A DNA stretch of 64,000 nt from Lentibacillus saliphilus (GCF_019093865.1 NZ_JABJXD010000003.1:1-64000); one strand, 5' to 3'. Shown: positions 47,029-56,685, numbered from the stretch's first letter. Translations and numbers: made by a program. Notes: generated by a model not told the origin, from the sequence alone.

Positions 47029-47676
47029 TTATTTTTTAGGAAGTACGGACACGCGATGTGTCGGTACATCAAGCACTCTTGAAACAGATTGAACGACCCA
47101 TTGCTTTACTGAAGCATGGTCAACACCATTCGCAACTACGAGGACCCCCCTTACTTCTGGCTTTTTTGTCTGCACTAACAATGGTACCTCCTGATCACCT
47201 TTTCGAACGAGAACGGTCTGAGTATCTTCCGTACGGTCTTCAACCAGCCTTGTCCCACCATTTGTATCTTCTTCTTGAGTTGTTTGTTGACCAGTTACAA
47301 GGTTTTGTTCATAAACCTTGATGTCTGTAGAATCAAGATTCACCATTACTTTTACGTTAGACACCCCGTCTATTTCTTCTAGAAGATTTTTCAAATCGTG
47401 TTCATAACTTTTTTCAAGCTCACTAATGTTTGATGTCATCGTATTGGTATTTGTAGAATTTGATTGAGATTGCGCATCAGGTGAATCTGTGCTTGGCTTA
47501 GGATATTGCACATCATCATCAGTATCTGGTGGATCAGAAAATGCATTACCCATTATGAGAAGAAGTAAGCCTACCAAGCCTATGATCATTAAATATCCGG
47601 TTTTTTTGGACGGTTTACGCGCTTTACCTTGCTCGACTGAGTCAGATTGAAATATATTTTTGAAAAATTGCTTCAA
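47029..47676 (-). CDS. spoIIIAG: Stage III sporulation protein AG
   Basis: The 215-residue ring-forming component of the SpoIIIA-SpoIIQ complex has one membrane helix (GYLMIIGLVGLLLLIMGNAF) and a periplasmic-type ring domain (GVSNVKVMVNLDSTDIKVYEQN, VRGVLVVANGVDHASVKQWVVQSVSRVLDVPTHRVSVL). The start is probably the TTG at 47676, which has GGAGGGGGG five bases upstream; an ATG six codons earlier overlaps that site. It overlaps the spoIIIAF stop by 4 bp. Confidence 0.92.
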   Translation of the reverse strand: MKQFFKNIFQSDSVEQGKARKPSKKTGYLMIIGLVGLLLLIMGNAFSDPPDTDDDVQYPKPSTDSPDAQSQSNSTNTNTMTSNISELEKSYEHDLKNLLEEIDGVSNVKVMVNLDSTDIKVYEQNLVTGQQTTQEEDTNGGTRLVEDRTEDTQTVLVRKGDQEVPLLVQTKKPEVRGVLVVANGVDHASVKQWVVQSVSRVLDVPTHRVSVLPKK

Positions 47677-48299
47677 TGTGTCCCCCCTCCCCATTCGATC
47701 GCCAATCGGTCAGCTTCAACTTCCCACGTCTCCTTGAGGATATCTATTATTTCATCACGCGGCATGTCTTCAGCTTTATGAGTTTTTTTACCATCTGTAT
47801 CAATGACAACTTCTTCTACCCGCTGAACCCGACCTTCTCGACGATCTGAAGACTGAACATAAACAGTTAGTATTTGTAGATTTTCTAGCGTCATGTCCTC
47901 TCCCTTCTTAAAATCATAATCAATATCAACAATTTCAAGATTCAATTGTTGATACAATGGTGGATCAGCCAGTTCTATTAATTTGGCTGTCATTTGTTCT
48001 AAAATATATGCATCTTGAGAGGCTTGTATATCTATTTTTTGAAATTCAATCCATTTTTCTGTTTCGGCCTGCTCCAGCTCATTCTCCTGTAACGCCCGAT
48101 AAGACTGGCTCAAAGCACGTTCAATATCAACATTAAATAAATAAAAAACCGGCTTCAAAAAAATTAAAATGAGAATCAAACCGACAACAAGGTTAATATA
48201 TTTTTTTAATGCCGTTTGTGGAATGATTAAATCAACGATCGTCGCCAATAAAATGAAGATAATAATTTGCGTTACCCATTGTATAATTGCCTCCACCAT
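47673..48299 (-). CDS. spoIIIAF: Stage III sporulation protein AF
   Basis: The 208-residue protein begins with two membrane helices (IIQWVTQIIIFILLATIVDLII and INLVVGLILILIFLKPVFYLF) and continues into a soluble domain with YscJ-like features. It lies 8 bp after spoIIIAE. Part of the mother-cell export/feeding complex at engulfment. Confidence 0.92.
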   Translation of the reverse strand: MVEAIIQWVTQIIIFILLATIVDLIIPQTALKKYINLVVGLILILIFLKPVFYLFNVDIERALSQSYRALQENELEQAETEKWIEFQKIDIQASQDAYILEQMTAKLIELADPPLYQQLNLEIVDIDYDFKKGEDMTLENLQILTVYVQSSDRREGRVQRVEEVVIDTDGKKTHKAEDMPRDEIIDILKETWEVEADRLAIEWGGGTH

Positions 48300-48307
48300 A
48301 AAGCCTC

Positions 48308-49483
48308 CTATCTCAGGAGCATTGTAATATTACTAGATATGACGATTATGACAATTGCTAAAAAGAACATAAACGTTACAATTAACAAGCAGGCCAAAAC
48401 AAACAAAATATACTTACTGATAATGTCCATGACGGTAATAACTGGACCATTTCCCAATGGCTGCAACAAAGCAGCTGTTAATTTATAAACAAAAGCGATG
48501 GCAAAAATTTTCACAGCTGGAAATAGCGCTAGTGTAACGATTAAGATGAGACCAACAATACCAATTGCATTTTTGAGCAATAGTGATGCGCTGAGCATCG
48601 TATCTGCAGCATCTGTTAACGTTCGTCCGACAACTGGAATGAAGTTTCCTGTTACAAATTTTGCTGTTTTCATTGCGACGCCATCCTGAATCGCACTCGC
48701 TGCTCCTTGTACGGACATAACACTAATAAATATCGTCATAAACGTACCAAGAACACCAAGCGCCACATTTTTAAACAAATCGGCTAAATGTGTCACTTTA
48801 TAGGTCTCACTTAGTCCGCTCACAATATGCAATAAAGCAGATAGGAATAATAACGGTAAAATAAACCTTGAGATGAGGACGCCACTCAGGTGAATCAAAA
48901 AAATAATTACCGGATTAAAAAACGCAACTGACGCAACTTGGCCAAACGTCGCCATCAACCCGAGCATAAGAGGAATTAATGCGATCATCGTGCCACTCAT
49001 CGTATCAATGGCATCTTTTGCATAGGAAACGGAGAGATAAAAGCTATTCAACGCTAAGTAAATCAGCACGAGATAAACAACAAAATAAGCAATCTTACTT
49101 ACTGCACGCCCCTCAAATGCATTATGCATCGTTTGCAGCAATGCAGAAAATATCGTGAGCATTAAAAGCGTTCCCATGAGCTTACCATTGAGAATGAGTT
49201 CATGAAACAAATAGTCTAGCAAACCATAAACAATGTTCTTCACTGAAAGAGACGTATCACCTTTTATGATGTCACTGATTTTTCCTTTATTTAACCCATC
49301 GATGTACGGCCCATAATCGTGGACCACTTTTTGCCAATATCGTTGTATCCCATCAAGTGATACTTCATCTACAAGATCATCTTTCTTCTCATCCATTGTT
49401 GTCTCTGCAAATGTAAGAGTTGGAAACATAAATAGGGTGCACAACAATATGACGATTACGACTAAATGCTTCATCCAATCCAT
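48308..49483 (-). CDS. spoIIIAE: Stage III sporulation protein AE
   Basis: The 391-residue polytopic protein has a cleavable-looking signal peptide (MKHLVVIVILLCTLFMFPTLTFAET), a soluble region of ~90 residues, then about eight membrane helices. Conserved stretches are LIPLMLGLMATFGQVASVAFFNPVI and GNFIPVVGRTLTDAADTMLSASLLLKNAIG. Start 49483 is favoured by AAGGGGG 11 bases upstream; ATG at 49474 is an alternative. It resembles the membrane core of a transporter and is the largest SpoIIIA subunit. Confidence 0.93.
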   Translation of the reverse strand: MDWMKHLVVIVILLCTLFMFPTLTFAETTMDEKKDDLVDEVSLDGIQRYWQKVVHDYGPYIDGLNKGKISDIIKGDTSLSVKNIVYGLLDYLFHELILNGKLMGTLLMLTIFSALLQTMHNAFEGRAVSKIAYFVVYLVLIYLALNSFYLSVSYAKDAIDTMSGTMIALIPLMLGLMATFGQVASVAFFNPVIIFLIHLSGVLISRFILPLLFLSALLHIVSGLSETYKVTHLADLFKNVALGVLGTFMTIFISVMSVQGAASAIQDGVAMKTAKFVTGNFIPVVGRTLTDAADTMLSASLLLKNAIGIVGLILIVTLALFPAVKIFAIAFVYKLTAALLQPLGNGPVITVMDIISKYILFVLACLLIVTFMFFLAIVIIVISSNITMLLR

Positions 49484-49514
49484 ATGAGCGCATGCCCCCT
49501 TGAAAGCGTCTGAC

Positions 49515-49907
49515 CTATACAGCGGGCAAGAAACCAAGAATCGCATCAATGACAGCTGTTATAATTGGGATAGCCAGCAATAAAATAAACACTTTCCCTG
49601 CTAATTCAATTTTAGCTGCAACAGAGGCGAGTCCCGCATCTTTGGTAATATTTGCACCGAGTTCTGCGATATAGGCGATTCCAATTATTTTAAGTATCGT
49701 TCTGATATACATATTGTCAATGTTTGCCCGTTCTCCTAGTGATTGAAGCAAACTTATGATAGCCCCTAGCTGTTGAATGACGAAGAACAAAATGATGACA
49801 CTTGTAATTAAAACAACGAAAAAAGCAAACGAGCCATGTAAATCTTTTAAAATTAAATATAGGACACTTGCAACGATTCCTAATGTAACGATGTGTAATA
49901 TATCCAT
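49515..49907 (-). CDS. spoIIIAD: Stage III sporulation protein AD
   Basis: The 130-residue membrane protein has four hydrophobic segments (residues ~3-20, 27-45, 68-95 and 98-125; IAYIAELGANITKDAGLASVAAKIELAGK is the conserved stretch). It is 6 bp after spoIIIAC, to which it is related (both SpoIIIAC/AD family). Confidence 0.94.
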   Translation of the reverse strand: MDILHIVTLGIVASVLYLILKDLHGSFAFFVVLITSVIILFFVIQQLGAIISLLQSLGERANIDNMYIRTILKIIGIAYIAELGANITKDAGLASVAAKIELAGKVFILLLAIPIITAVIDAILGFLPAV

Positions 49908-49913
49908 AATGAA

Positions 49914-50120
49914 TTACCCTTGGAATAGAAACACTGACTTTATTTGCTGAAAAAGATCCGATAGACTGTTCACGACAATGAGCAATACAATAATAAACCC
50001 AACTAAAGTTGCAAATTGGGCAATCTCTTCTTTCCCCATTTGCTTTAAGATCGTATGAATGAGCGCAACGATAATGCCGATACCGGCTATTTGAAATAAG
50101 ATAGATGCATCGTGTAGCAT
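49914..50120 (-). CDS. spoIIIAC: Stage III sporulation protein AC
   Basis: The 68-residue protein has two membrane helices (ILFQIAGIGIIVALIHTIL and IAQFATLVGFIIVLLIVVNSL), matching the normal size of SpoIIIAC. It lies 17 bp after spoIIIAB. Confidence 0.94.
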   Translation of the reverse strand: MLHDASILFQIAGIGIIVALIHTILKQMGKEEIAQFATLVGFIIVLLIVVNSLSDLFQQIKSVFLFQG

Positions 50121-50137
50121 TGATGAGCTCCTTTCCC

Positions 50138-50650
50138 TTAAATGAGCAACAATACAATAAACAAGCCGGAAAGTACCCCCAGGCTTTTAGCCAATTTAGC
50201 ATATTTATACTGATGATCACGTGCTTCTTCAAGCTCTCTTTCAAGATGTGTAATTGCAAGGTGTATATGCTTCTGCTGTTGTTCAAAATCATGCTGTCCT
50301 AGAGTTTGACCGAATTGTAATAAAATTTCACGTTCATTCTCGCTCAAACACGATTCATTTTGAAATTGCCTCACACCCTCATCCCACAATGCGGGAAAAT
50401 GAACAGCTGGACGATCCAATTCTTGACTTAAAGCAGCAAAGAATGTCTTCGTTGGTTTGGGGATCTGTGTTGCAATCATTTTAAATGCCTCTTTCAAGGG
50501 CAATTGACTGTACACAATTTCAGCCTCAAGAATTTGCAAAGCGTTTTTAAGCTGCCTTATATGCTTTGGTCTTTGATTAAGGCGATTGCTGATATCGAAT
50601 CCGACCAGAGTCGTTGTACCGACGAGCAGTATTGCGCCAAACCATATCAT
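50138..50650 (-). CDS. spoIIIAB: Stage III sporulation protein AB
   Basis: The 170-residue protein has an N-terminal helix (MIWFGAILLVGTTTLVGF), a cytoplasmic domain with the conserved RPKHIRQLKNALQILEAEIVYSQLPLKEAF, and a C-terminal helix (LGVLSGLFIVLLLI). It resembles type II secretion GspF/PilC proteins. AAGAGGTGG precedes the start. Its first 74 bases overlap the reading frame of spoIIIAA. Confidence 0.93.
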   Translation of the reverse strand: MIWFGAILLVGTTTLVGFDISNRLNQRPKHIRQLKNALQILEAEIVYSQLPLKEAFKMIATQIPKPTKTFFAALSQELDRPAVHFPALWDEGVRQFQNESCLSENEREILLQFGQTLGQHDFEQQQKHIHLAITHLERELEEARDHQYKYAKLAKSLGVLSGLFIVLLLI

Positions 50651-51575
50651 TGTCTAACCACCTCTTTTTAAGAGTGACAGGCTCTTCATGTTGATTAAGG
50701 ATCGATGTAATAACACCGGGTTGGTTCTGTTTTTCCAATAAAATAAAGCGTTCAAACACACGTTCATTAAACATCTGTTTTAGGGATGGGCGTTTCTTCA
50801 AGCCATTGAGTGCATGTCCATGTATCGTACATACGACTGACACACCCGCATGTAGTGCCTCCATTAAGGCATCAACATCCTGGTCTGTTCCAATTTCATC
50901 AACAATTAAGACATCTGGTGACATTGATCGAATCATCATCATCATGCCTTCTGCTTTTGGACAAGCATCCATAATATCTGTTCTAGGACCAATATCATGC
51001 TGTGGGATACCTTTAAGAGAGCCGCCTAGCTCTGATCGCTCATCAATGACAGCGACCTTTTTTGATTCAATATCTTGCCAACCTGTTGAAATGAGCCGAG
51101 TCAAATCGCGAAGCAACGTTGTCTTACCTGTTTGAGGGGCGCCCACAATGAGTGTGTTTTTATAACTGTTATTCTCATAGATATAAGGAATAAACGGTCG
51201 GGCGCAATCTTTTTTTTCTTTAGCAATTCTAATGTTAAAAAACGTTATATGCTGGATGGCTTTCACATAACCATTTACCGTATTTACTTTGCCTGCTAAA
51301 CCAACTCTATGTCCACCTTCAATGGTGACATAGCCATGCCGAAGTTCATCTTCCATACGATAAAGGGAAAATTCACTGAGTTGATTTAAGATATGAATAC
51401 CATCTTGAGCGGTCGGTATGAGATGATCAATCCAGAGCATGTGAGCATCAAACACCAATTCAATCCGTTGGTTGATTCTGACTCTTATTTCCTGAAGCGT
51501 CGACCATTCATTACCGATATGCTTATCGACTGATTGTCTTATTGAATTTGGCAATAATCGCATGACTTCTTGCAC
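50577..51575 (-). CDS. spoIIIAA: Stage III sporulation protein AA (ATPase)
   Basis: The 332-residue AAA/secretion-type ATPase of the SpoIIIA complex has Walker A (VGAPQTGKTTLLRDLTR), VIDERSELGGSLKGIPQHDIGPRTDI, MMMMIRSMSPDVLIVDEIGT (Walker B) and CTIHGHAL. The GTG start has GGAGGG 7 bases upstream. The C terminus is about 25 residues longer than the family usually is, because the frame runs 74 bases into spoIIIAB. One extra A in the AAAAA run near 50666-50670 would end it at the ATGA of spoIIIAB instead, so a small indel is possible. First gene of the eight-gene operon. Confidence 0.93.
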   Translation of the reverse strand: MQEVMRLLPNSIRQSVDKHIGNEWSTLQEIRVRINQRIELVFDAHMLWIDHLIPTAQDGIHILNQLSEFSLYRMEDELRHGYVTIEGGHRVGLAGKVNTVNGYVKAIQHITFFNIRIAKEKKDCARPFIPYIYENNSYKNTLIVGAPQTGKTTLLRDLTRLISTGWQDIESKKVAVIDERSELGGSLKGIPQHDIGPRTDIMDACPKAEGMMMMIRSMSPDVLIVDEIGTDQDVDALMEALHAGVSVVCTIHGHALNGLKKRPSLKQMFNERVFERFILLEKQNQPGVITSILNQHEEPVTLKKRWLDNDMVWRNTARRYNDSGRIRYQQSP

Positions 51576-51611
51576 AGCATGTCCCTCCTTACTTCAGGCG
51601 CTTTACAAACA

Positions 51612-51639
51612 AATATATGCTATGGGACGTTAAATATGA
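51612..51639 (-). promoter_or_regulatory. Sigma-E-type promoter of the spoIIIA operon
   Basis: Minus-strand TCATATT (51633-51639) is a full match to the sigma-E -35 consensus KMATATT. CATATATT (51612-51619) matches the -10 consensus CATACAMT at six of eight positions; the spacer is 13 bases. spoIIIA is known to be sigma-E transcribed in B. subtilis. Confidence 0.68.
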
Positions 51640-51660
51640 CCGAAACAGCTTTTCCAAAAT

Positions 51661-51694
51661 AAAAAAACAGTCCCTTTTTCAAGGAACTGTTTTT
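51661..51694 (-). terminator. Terminator of efp
   Basis: On the minus strand AACAGTTCCTT and AAGGGACTGTT form a stem with one mismatch (51666-51691), followed by a T tract. Confidence 0.88.
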
Positions 51695-51708
51695 CGAGTT
51701 CGAGCGAA

Positions 51709-52266
51709 TTATGATCTAGACATATATTTTCCATCACTCGTATTAACAACGATTGTATCGCCAGGATTAATGAATAAAGGAACTTGGACAACATGACCTG
51801 TTTCGAGGGTAGCTGGCTTAGAACCACCACTAACTGTATCACCTTTGAGACCAGGATCTGTTTCAACAACCTCAAGCTCAACGTTGTTCGGTAAATCAAC
51901 ACCGAGAATCTCACCTTCATATGTGATGACAGATACTTCCATGTTTTCTTTAACGAAATGCAATTGATGCTCAATCTGTGCTGCTGGAATTTCGATTTGT
52001 TCAAAGGTTGATGTATTCATGAAAGCATGCATATCACCAGATGCATATAGATATTGCATTTTACTATGGTCAATATGAGCTTTGCTTACTTTTTCGCCGG
52101 CCCGGAAGGTTTTTTCTTGAATGTTTCCGTTCCGAAGATTACGTAGCTTCGATCGAACGAACGCAGCGCCCTTTCCAGGCTTGACATGTTGAAATTCTAT
52201 TACCTGCCAAATACTATTATCATATTCAATCGTTAAACCCGTTTTAAAATCATTTACTGAAATCAT
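51709..52266 (-). CDS. efp: Translation elongation factor P
   Basis: The 185-residue three-domain beta-barrel protein relieves ribosome stalling at polyproline. N-terminal [43 protein letters not shown] has Lys at the usual modification loop (KPGKGAAF). It ends with the conserved [22 protein letters not shown] precedes the start. Near yqhT, as in B. subtilis. Confidence 0.97.
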   Translation of the reverse strand: MISVNDFKTGLTIEYDNSIWQVIEFQHVKPGKGAAFVRSKLRNLRNGNIQEKTFRAGEKVSKAHIDHSKMQYLYASGDMHAFMNTSTFEQIEIPAAQIEHQLHFVKENMEVSVITYEGEILGVDLPNNVELEVVETDPGLKGDTVSGGSKPATLETGHVVQVPLFINPGDTIVVNTSDGKYMSRS

Positions 52267-52292
52267 GCTGTTCTCTCCTTTAATTCTTAAGT

Positions 52293-53360
52293 CTATAATT
52301 GTGTAAATGCTTTAGATGATGTTGATAATTTGACGCATCCGGTTTCTGTTATGACAACATCATCCTCTATGCGACAGCCACCTACGCCAGGTACATAAAT
52401 GCCTGGTTCCACTGTCACAACCATTCCCGATTCAAGCTTTCTTTCGGTTTTAAAGGACAAACCAGGGGCTTCATGAACCTCCATACCTAAACCGTGCCCT
52501 GTAGAGTGACCAAAATAGTCGCCATATCCTTGCTCAGTGATATAGTCCCTCGTTAGCGCGTCAGCTTCCTTCCCAGTCATTCCAGGCTGAAGCCCATTGA
52601 CACCTCTTAATTGTGCTTCAAGTACGATATCATAGATGTTACGTAATTGTTCGCTAACGTCTCCAACAGCTACCGTTCTTGTAATATCAGAACAGTATCC
52701 TTTATAATATGCACCAAAATCAAGCGTTACAAGCTCACCAGATTGAATGACTTTTTCAGAAGCAACCCCATGAGGCAGGGCTGAACGTTCACCTGAGGCA
52801 ACGATAATATCAAAACTTGATGACGTTGCACCTTGTTTGCGCATGAAAAACTCCAGCTCATTAGATACATCAATTTCCTTGACGCCAGCTTTTATGAACC
52901 CTTTAATATGTTCAAATGCTGCATCAGCAATGTTTGCAGCTTCTTGCATGATCGCAAGCTCTTCATCTGTCTTAATCACACGCAGCTGTTCCACCAACCC
53001 TGTTGTTGGCTTTAGCTGTGCAGACAGCATCGTGTTATATCGTTCATATTGCGCATATGTTACATGATCTTTTTCAAAACCGAGTTGCTTAATGCCCAAC
53101 GCTTCAAGCTGCTGATTAATCTCTTCTTCCATGGCACGTTTGTGTTCGATAACGGTATAACCTTTTGCTTGAGCAGTTGCTTGCTCCGTATACCTGAAAT
53201 CTGTCAAAAACAATGCTGCATCATGGGTAATGATTGCAGCACCTGCAGTACCAGTGAACCCGGTCATATATTGCCTGTTTACAGAACTTGTAATTAATAA
53301 TGCATCTAATTGATCTTTTTTCAAGAGCTGTCTCAGTTTGTCCAATTTAAGTGTTGACAT
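52293..53360 (-). CDS. yqhT: Xaa-Pro aminopeptidase (YqhT)
   Basis: The 355-residue M24-family metallopeptidase removes N-terminal residues before proline. A creatinase-like N-terminal domain precedes the pita-bread catalytic domain, with metal ligands in [37 protein letters not shown] and [22 protein letters not shown]. Two ATG codons are adjacent; the second has better spacing from GGGAG. It overlaps aroQ by 14 bp and precedes efp by 26 bp. Confidence 0.94.
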   Translation of the reverse strand: MSTLKLDKLRQLLKKDQLDALLITSSVNRQYMTGFTGTAGAAIITHDAALFLTDFRYTEQATAQAKGYTVIEHKRAMEEEINQQLEALGIKQLGFEKDHVTYAQYERYNTMLSAQLKPTTGLVEQLRVIKTDEELAIMQEAANIADAAFEHIKGFIKAGVKEIDVSNELEFFMRKQGATSSSFDIIVASGERSALPHGVASEKVIQSGELVTLDFGAYYKGYCSDITRTVAVGDVSEQLRNIYDIVLEAQLRGVNGLQPGMTGKEADALTRDYITEQGYGDYFGHSTGHGLGMEVHEAPGLSFKTERKLESGMVVTVEPGIYVPGVGGCRIEDDVVITETGCVKLSTSSKAFTQL

Positions 53361-53805
53361 CATTCTCTCCCTTTCTATTCAAATCTATAAGCGCTAGGAC
53401 TGCTAACCGATAACCCGTTATGCCAAGACCAGTAATTTGACCTTCACAAACCGGGGCAATCATTGACGTGTGCCGGAACGTCTCTCGTGCATAAACATTA
53501 GACATATGTACTTCAATAACAGGAACCTGTATGGCTTTAATCGCATCACGAATTGCAATGCTCGTATGGGTATAAGCAGCAGGGTTGAAGACAATACCAA
53601 CATATTTTCCTGAAGCAGCATGAATTTGATCGATCAGCTCCCCTTCATGATTAGATTGGAAGCAATCCATCGTATACCCTTTTTTAACACTGAATTGATG
53701 CAATTCGTTTTCAAGGTCTTCCAATGAATATGCACCATAAATATCTTTTTCACGTGTCCCAAGCAAGTTCATATTAGGTCCATTCAACAACAACAAACGG
53801 TTCAA
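53347..53805 (-). CDS. aroQ: Type II 3-dehydroquinate dehydratase
   Basis: The 152-residue enzyme dehydrates 3-dehydroquinate in the shikimate pathway. It has RLLLLNGPNMNLLGTREKDIYG (Asn and catalytic loop Arg/Tyr), FQSNHEGELIDQIH, NPAAYTHTSIAIRDAI (catalytic His region), EVHMSNVYARETFRHTS and ITGLGITGYRLAV. The start is taken as the TTG at 53805, 10 bases after GGAGG, where the family begins; upstream codons in frame have no homology. YqhS in B. subtilis. Confidence 0.93.
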   Translation of the reverse strand: MNRLLLLNGPNMNLLGTREKDIYGAYSLEDLENELHQFSVKKGYTMDCFQSNHEGELIDQIHAASGKYVGIVFNPAAYTHTSIAIRDAIKAIQVPVIEVHMSNVYARETFRHTSMIAPVCEGQITGLGITGYRLAVLALIDLNRKGENDVNT

Positions 53806-53879
53806 GATACTCAGTCCTCCAACAAATATGGCTTTTTTTAGTTTATCATACATATTGTGTTTTGAATAACAAAAAATGT

Positions 53880-54407
53880 TCACCTTGATGAGGATTGCTG
53901 CTTTTCTTGAACTTGCTTTAAAACGGTATCATGATAATCATACGAAATAGAATACCCAACAAAAGCACCGTATAAGCTATATAGACAAATGGTAGAAATA
54001 ATTGAATGTCTGTCCATATCTGTGACCGGAGGAATGTTTGTAAACACTGGATTGAGTACATAGAATACGATTCCCCACAAAATGACGCCATATAAAACGC
54101 CGATCCAAAGGACATTAATTTTTTTTAATAAACTATAATAAATGAATGCGGCTAATACAGACGTCACACCCGCCATAAGAACGGATACAACATCCCCGAG
54201 CCATGTACTCGTCCATTCGTCCGTTAACCACGACCGAAGAAAAAAAGAACGTGGAGCCGTTTCAGTGAAATTGAAATAATAAAATAAAACGCCAAAAGCA
54301 CTCCATAATATGCCGCCAATAAAACCCGTAAGAAGTGACCGAGACAAAAGTGACATCGCCCCTTCATGTTTATTCTGCTCTAATTTATTCGCTTTTGTTA
54401 TCGCCAT
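53880..54407 (-). CDS. yqhR: YqhR family membrane protein
   Basis: The 175-residue protein has four predicted membrane segments (SLLTGFIGGILWSAFGVLFYYF; VVSVLMAGVTSVLAAFIYYSL; VLWIGVLYGVILWGIVFYVL; ISTICLYSLYGAFVGYSISY). The pattern and position beside aroQ match YqhR, conserved in Bacillaceae. The function is unknown. The start at 54407 has GGAG 8 bases upstream. Confidence 0.86.
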   Translation of the reverse strand: MAITKANKLEQNKHEGAMSLLSRSLLTGFIGGILWSAFGVLFYYFNFTETAPRSFFLRSWLTDEWTSTWLGDVVSVLMAGVTSVLAAFIYYSLLKKINVLWIGVLYGVILWGIVFYVLNPVFTNIPPVTDMDRHSIISTICLYSLYGAFVGYSISYDYHDTVLKQVQEKQQSSSR

Positions 54408-54775
54408 GTTAAACACTCCTATATTAGGTTATCGTTATGTATTTCGCTCTGCTTCGTTTCCATAGTGGAGGCTTTCTCAGAAGAGAAAAATGACATCATA
54501 AAATAGTGTTCTTATTTTGGCTTCACATTATGCAATCATCTTCTCAATACATTCATTATAAAATCTTGCATTTCCACCTTGATCACTAAAAGGTATTCTA
54601 TTATCATGCTCTGTAACGTTGAAAAACAAACTATTCCCATGCCCAATCTTATAATTCATGTTAAAATATATTAAGATCTGTGTATATTATCCGGGTTTTT
54701 ATGACAATATGAATATAGAGATTGTATTAGCGGTTCGATAAATGATTGATATTACTTCGGGAAAGGGGTAGCAGA
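54408..54775. other. Intergenic region between yqhR and yqhP
   Basis: This 368-bp AT-rich gap lies between divergent genes. TATAAT (about 54650) and TATATT (about 54682) could be -10 elements for yqhP, but neither has a convincing -35 partner. No hairpin, repeat arm or small gene with a ribosome site was seen. Confidence 0.45.
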
Positions 54776-55156
54776 ATGAAGCGTCGAGGAATAAGTATCT
54801 TGATCTATGGAATTATTGGCCTAGCAGCCATTGGATTAGTATCACAACTATTTGGTAATACCGCTGCTTTTCTCTCTCAAATTGTGTTCATGGTCGGTAT
54901 GGCCGCGCTGTTTTTGCTTGTCTTTTATTTTATATTCGTGAGAAAACGTCCCCCTTCAGATGAGGCTAAAAAATACAAACAAGCTGTAAAACAATCTAAA
55001 ATAAAATATCGTCAAGGGCAACAAATGACTGACGACACATCGGGGCGTCGAAACGCCTCAGGCGCAAAGCAAAAAAAGCCCACAAAAAGACGGGCCAGTC
55101 ATTTGAGAGTAATTGATGGCAATAAATCAAAACGAAAAAAACGAGTCTCAAACTAA
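54776..55156 (+). CDS. yqhP: SA1362/YqhP family protein
   Basis: The 126-residue protein has two N-terminal membrane helices (GISILIYGIIGLAAIGLVSQLF and IVFMVGMAALFLLVFYFIFV) followed by a long, very basic tail rich in Lys and Arg (KKPTKRRASHLRV, KSKRKKRVS). It matches the SA1362 family by pattern and synteny. AAAGGGG lies 7 bases before the start. The function is not established. Confidence 0.85.
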   Translation: MKRRGISILIYGIIGLAAIGLVSQLFGNTAAFLSQIVFMVGMAALFLLVFYFIFVRKRPPSDEAKKYKQAVKQSKIKYRQGQQMTDDTSGRRNASGAKQKKPTKRRASHLRVIDGNKSKRKKRVSN

Positions 55157-55170
55157 TGAGCTCGTTTTTT
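55140..55170. terminator. Terminator between yqhP and yqhO
   Basis: AACGAG (55140-55145) pairs with CTCGTT (55161-55166) and is followed by six T. The stem begins within the yqhP coding end. It serves yqhP; yqhO converges from the other side and the upstream A run could serve it too. Confidence 0.7.
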
Positions 55171-55178
55171 GTTCACCA

Positions 55179-56066
55179 TTATCTCGGCCAAAAGTCGAGA
55201 AATTGATCCGTTCGGGCATAGCCTTCTTGAATTAACCGCCGCTTTGTTTGATCATCTATCGCTAAATCAGTCGCTTCTATATGTTCGACAGGAATTGTAA
55301 TAATGTTATTAATTTGTGATTGATCAATATACCGGGCATCATGTGCTTCTTTCATCGTACTAAAAAAAGCACGTAACATACTTAATGCGTTCGAAATCTG
55401 GCGATGATGTACGTCATCTTCCTCTTCAAGTTGTACGCCTAAAATAGGTCGTTTCAATCTTAATGGATCATTGCCGAAAATCCATACAGGAAAATTACTC
55501 AGCAATCCGCCATCTACAATGATGCTCTCGCAATTGCTTTTTCCCTTTAGTCGCTTTGGCATAAAAAAATAAGGGAAGCCTGCACTCATACGAATTCCTG
55601 TCGCAACAGAAAATTGATCGGGATGAATCCCATAAGTAGATTCTAAATCATCAGGGATGACAATTAATTTTCCTAATGACAAATCACTTACAACCATTTT
55701 TAAATGCTCTGGTTGGATATCCTTAAAGGTGTAAATATGTTTGTCTGCTAAACGGTTGTATAGCCATCGTTCTAGCTCATCACCTCGATAAAATCCCATT
55801 TTCCAATAAAGAAACCCCCATTTACTTAACGGAATAAATTTCGTTAATGGGGGTGGATCGAGAAAACGTTTAAGGTCTAAATTCAGGACAATGTCTTTAA
55901 TTTCGCTTATCTCATAGTTTGCTGCAATAAGTCCTGCAACGATAGCACCTGCCGATGTACCAGCTGCTCTTACAATTTGAAGATCTTGTTCTTCCATCCG
56001 TTCAAGTGCACCTAAAAAAGCATATGCTTTAACGCCTCCACCGGAAAACACCGCATCAATACGCAC
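55179..56066 (-). CDS. yqhO: Patatin-like phospholipase family protein (YqhO)
   Basis: The 295-residue protein has the patatin oxyanion loop FSGGGVKAYAFLGAL, the nucleophile elbow GTSAGAIVAGL (Ser) and the catalytic aspartate in VDGGLLSNFP. This is the Ser-Asp dyad of acyl hydrolases. There is no signal peptide. The substrate is unknown. It is RssA-like in length. Confidence 0.92.
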   Translation of the reverse strand: MRIDAVFSGGGVKAYAFLGALERMEEQDLQIVRAAGTSAGAIVAGLIAANYEISEIKDIVLNLDLKRFLDPPPLTKFIPLSKWGFLYWKMGFYRGDELERWLYNRLADKHIYTFKDIQPEHLKMVVSDLSLGKLIVIPDDLESTYGIHPDQFSVATGIRMSAGFPYFFMPKRLKGKSNCESIIVDGGLLSNFPVWIFGNDPLRLKRPILGVQLEEEDDVHHRQISNALSMLRAFFSTMKEAHDARYIDQSQINNIITIPVEHIEATDLAIDDQTKRRLIQEGYARTDQFLDFWPR

Positions 56067-56164
56067 ACAGCATGCCTCCTACCCTTTAATACTATATGCA
56101 TAAGCAAGGAGGTTAGTCGTTAGAACACTAAAGAGGATCCCATCTTGGTGATACTCTATAGACT

Positions 56165-56575
56165 TTAATCTTGATGAAGATCTCGAAGCTTTTGAACCCG
56201 TGATTGATCCTGTTGAAAATATTGCACAAGATCGCCAATACGATCAATTGAATCCCAACTTAAGTGATGCTCAATACCTTCAACATCATTATAAATATTT
56301 TCATCTTTAACGCCAATAATTTCAAGAAATTGTTCTAGTAAATCATGACGAAATACAAGCCTCTCGCCAATTTTATTGCCTTTTTCTGTTAAGACAAATC
56401 CTCTGTACTTTTCATAGTCCAAATAGTGATCCTTATCTAACTTTTGAACCATTTTTGTTACAGACGATGGGTGAACATCGAGTGATTCTGCAATATCTGA
56501 AACCCTTGCATACCCCTTCGTGTCAATTAAATTATATATAATTTCGATATAGTCTTCCATACTTGGTGTTGGCAA
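56165..56575 (-). CDS. mntR: Manganese-dependent transcriptional regulator MntR
   Basis: The 136-residue DtxR-family regulator of Mn(II) uptake has an N-terminal winged helix ([26 protein letters not shown]) and a dimerisation domain. Metal ligands match B. subtilis MntR: Asp8, Glu11, His77 and the EGIEHHL cluster (Glu99, Glu102, His103). The start is a TTG, five bases after GAGGGGG, giving MPTPSMEDY, which aligns with the known N terminus. Confidence 0.95.
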   Translation of the reverse strand: MPTPSMEDYIEIIYNLIDTKGYARVSDIAESLDVHPSSVTKMVQKLDKDHYLDYEKYRGFVLTEKGNKIGERLVFRHDLLEQFLEIIGVKDENIYNDVEGIEHHLSWDSIDRIGDLVQYFQQDQSRVQKLRDLHQD

Positions 56576-56685
56576 AATATCCCCCTCATTTCAACGTAAT
56601 TTTTAGTCTACGCAAAAATGTTTCAGTTTTAATGATACCGTAGACCATTTAATTAAACAAGTCATTCGTCAAAAGACAACAAAGA

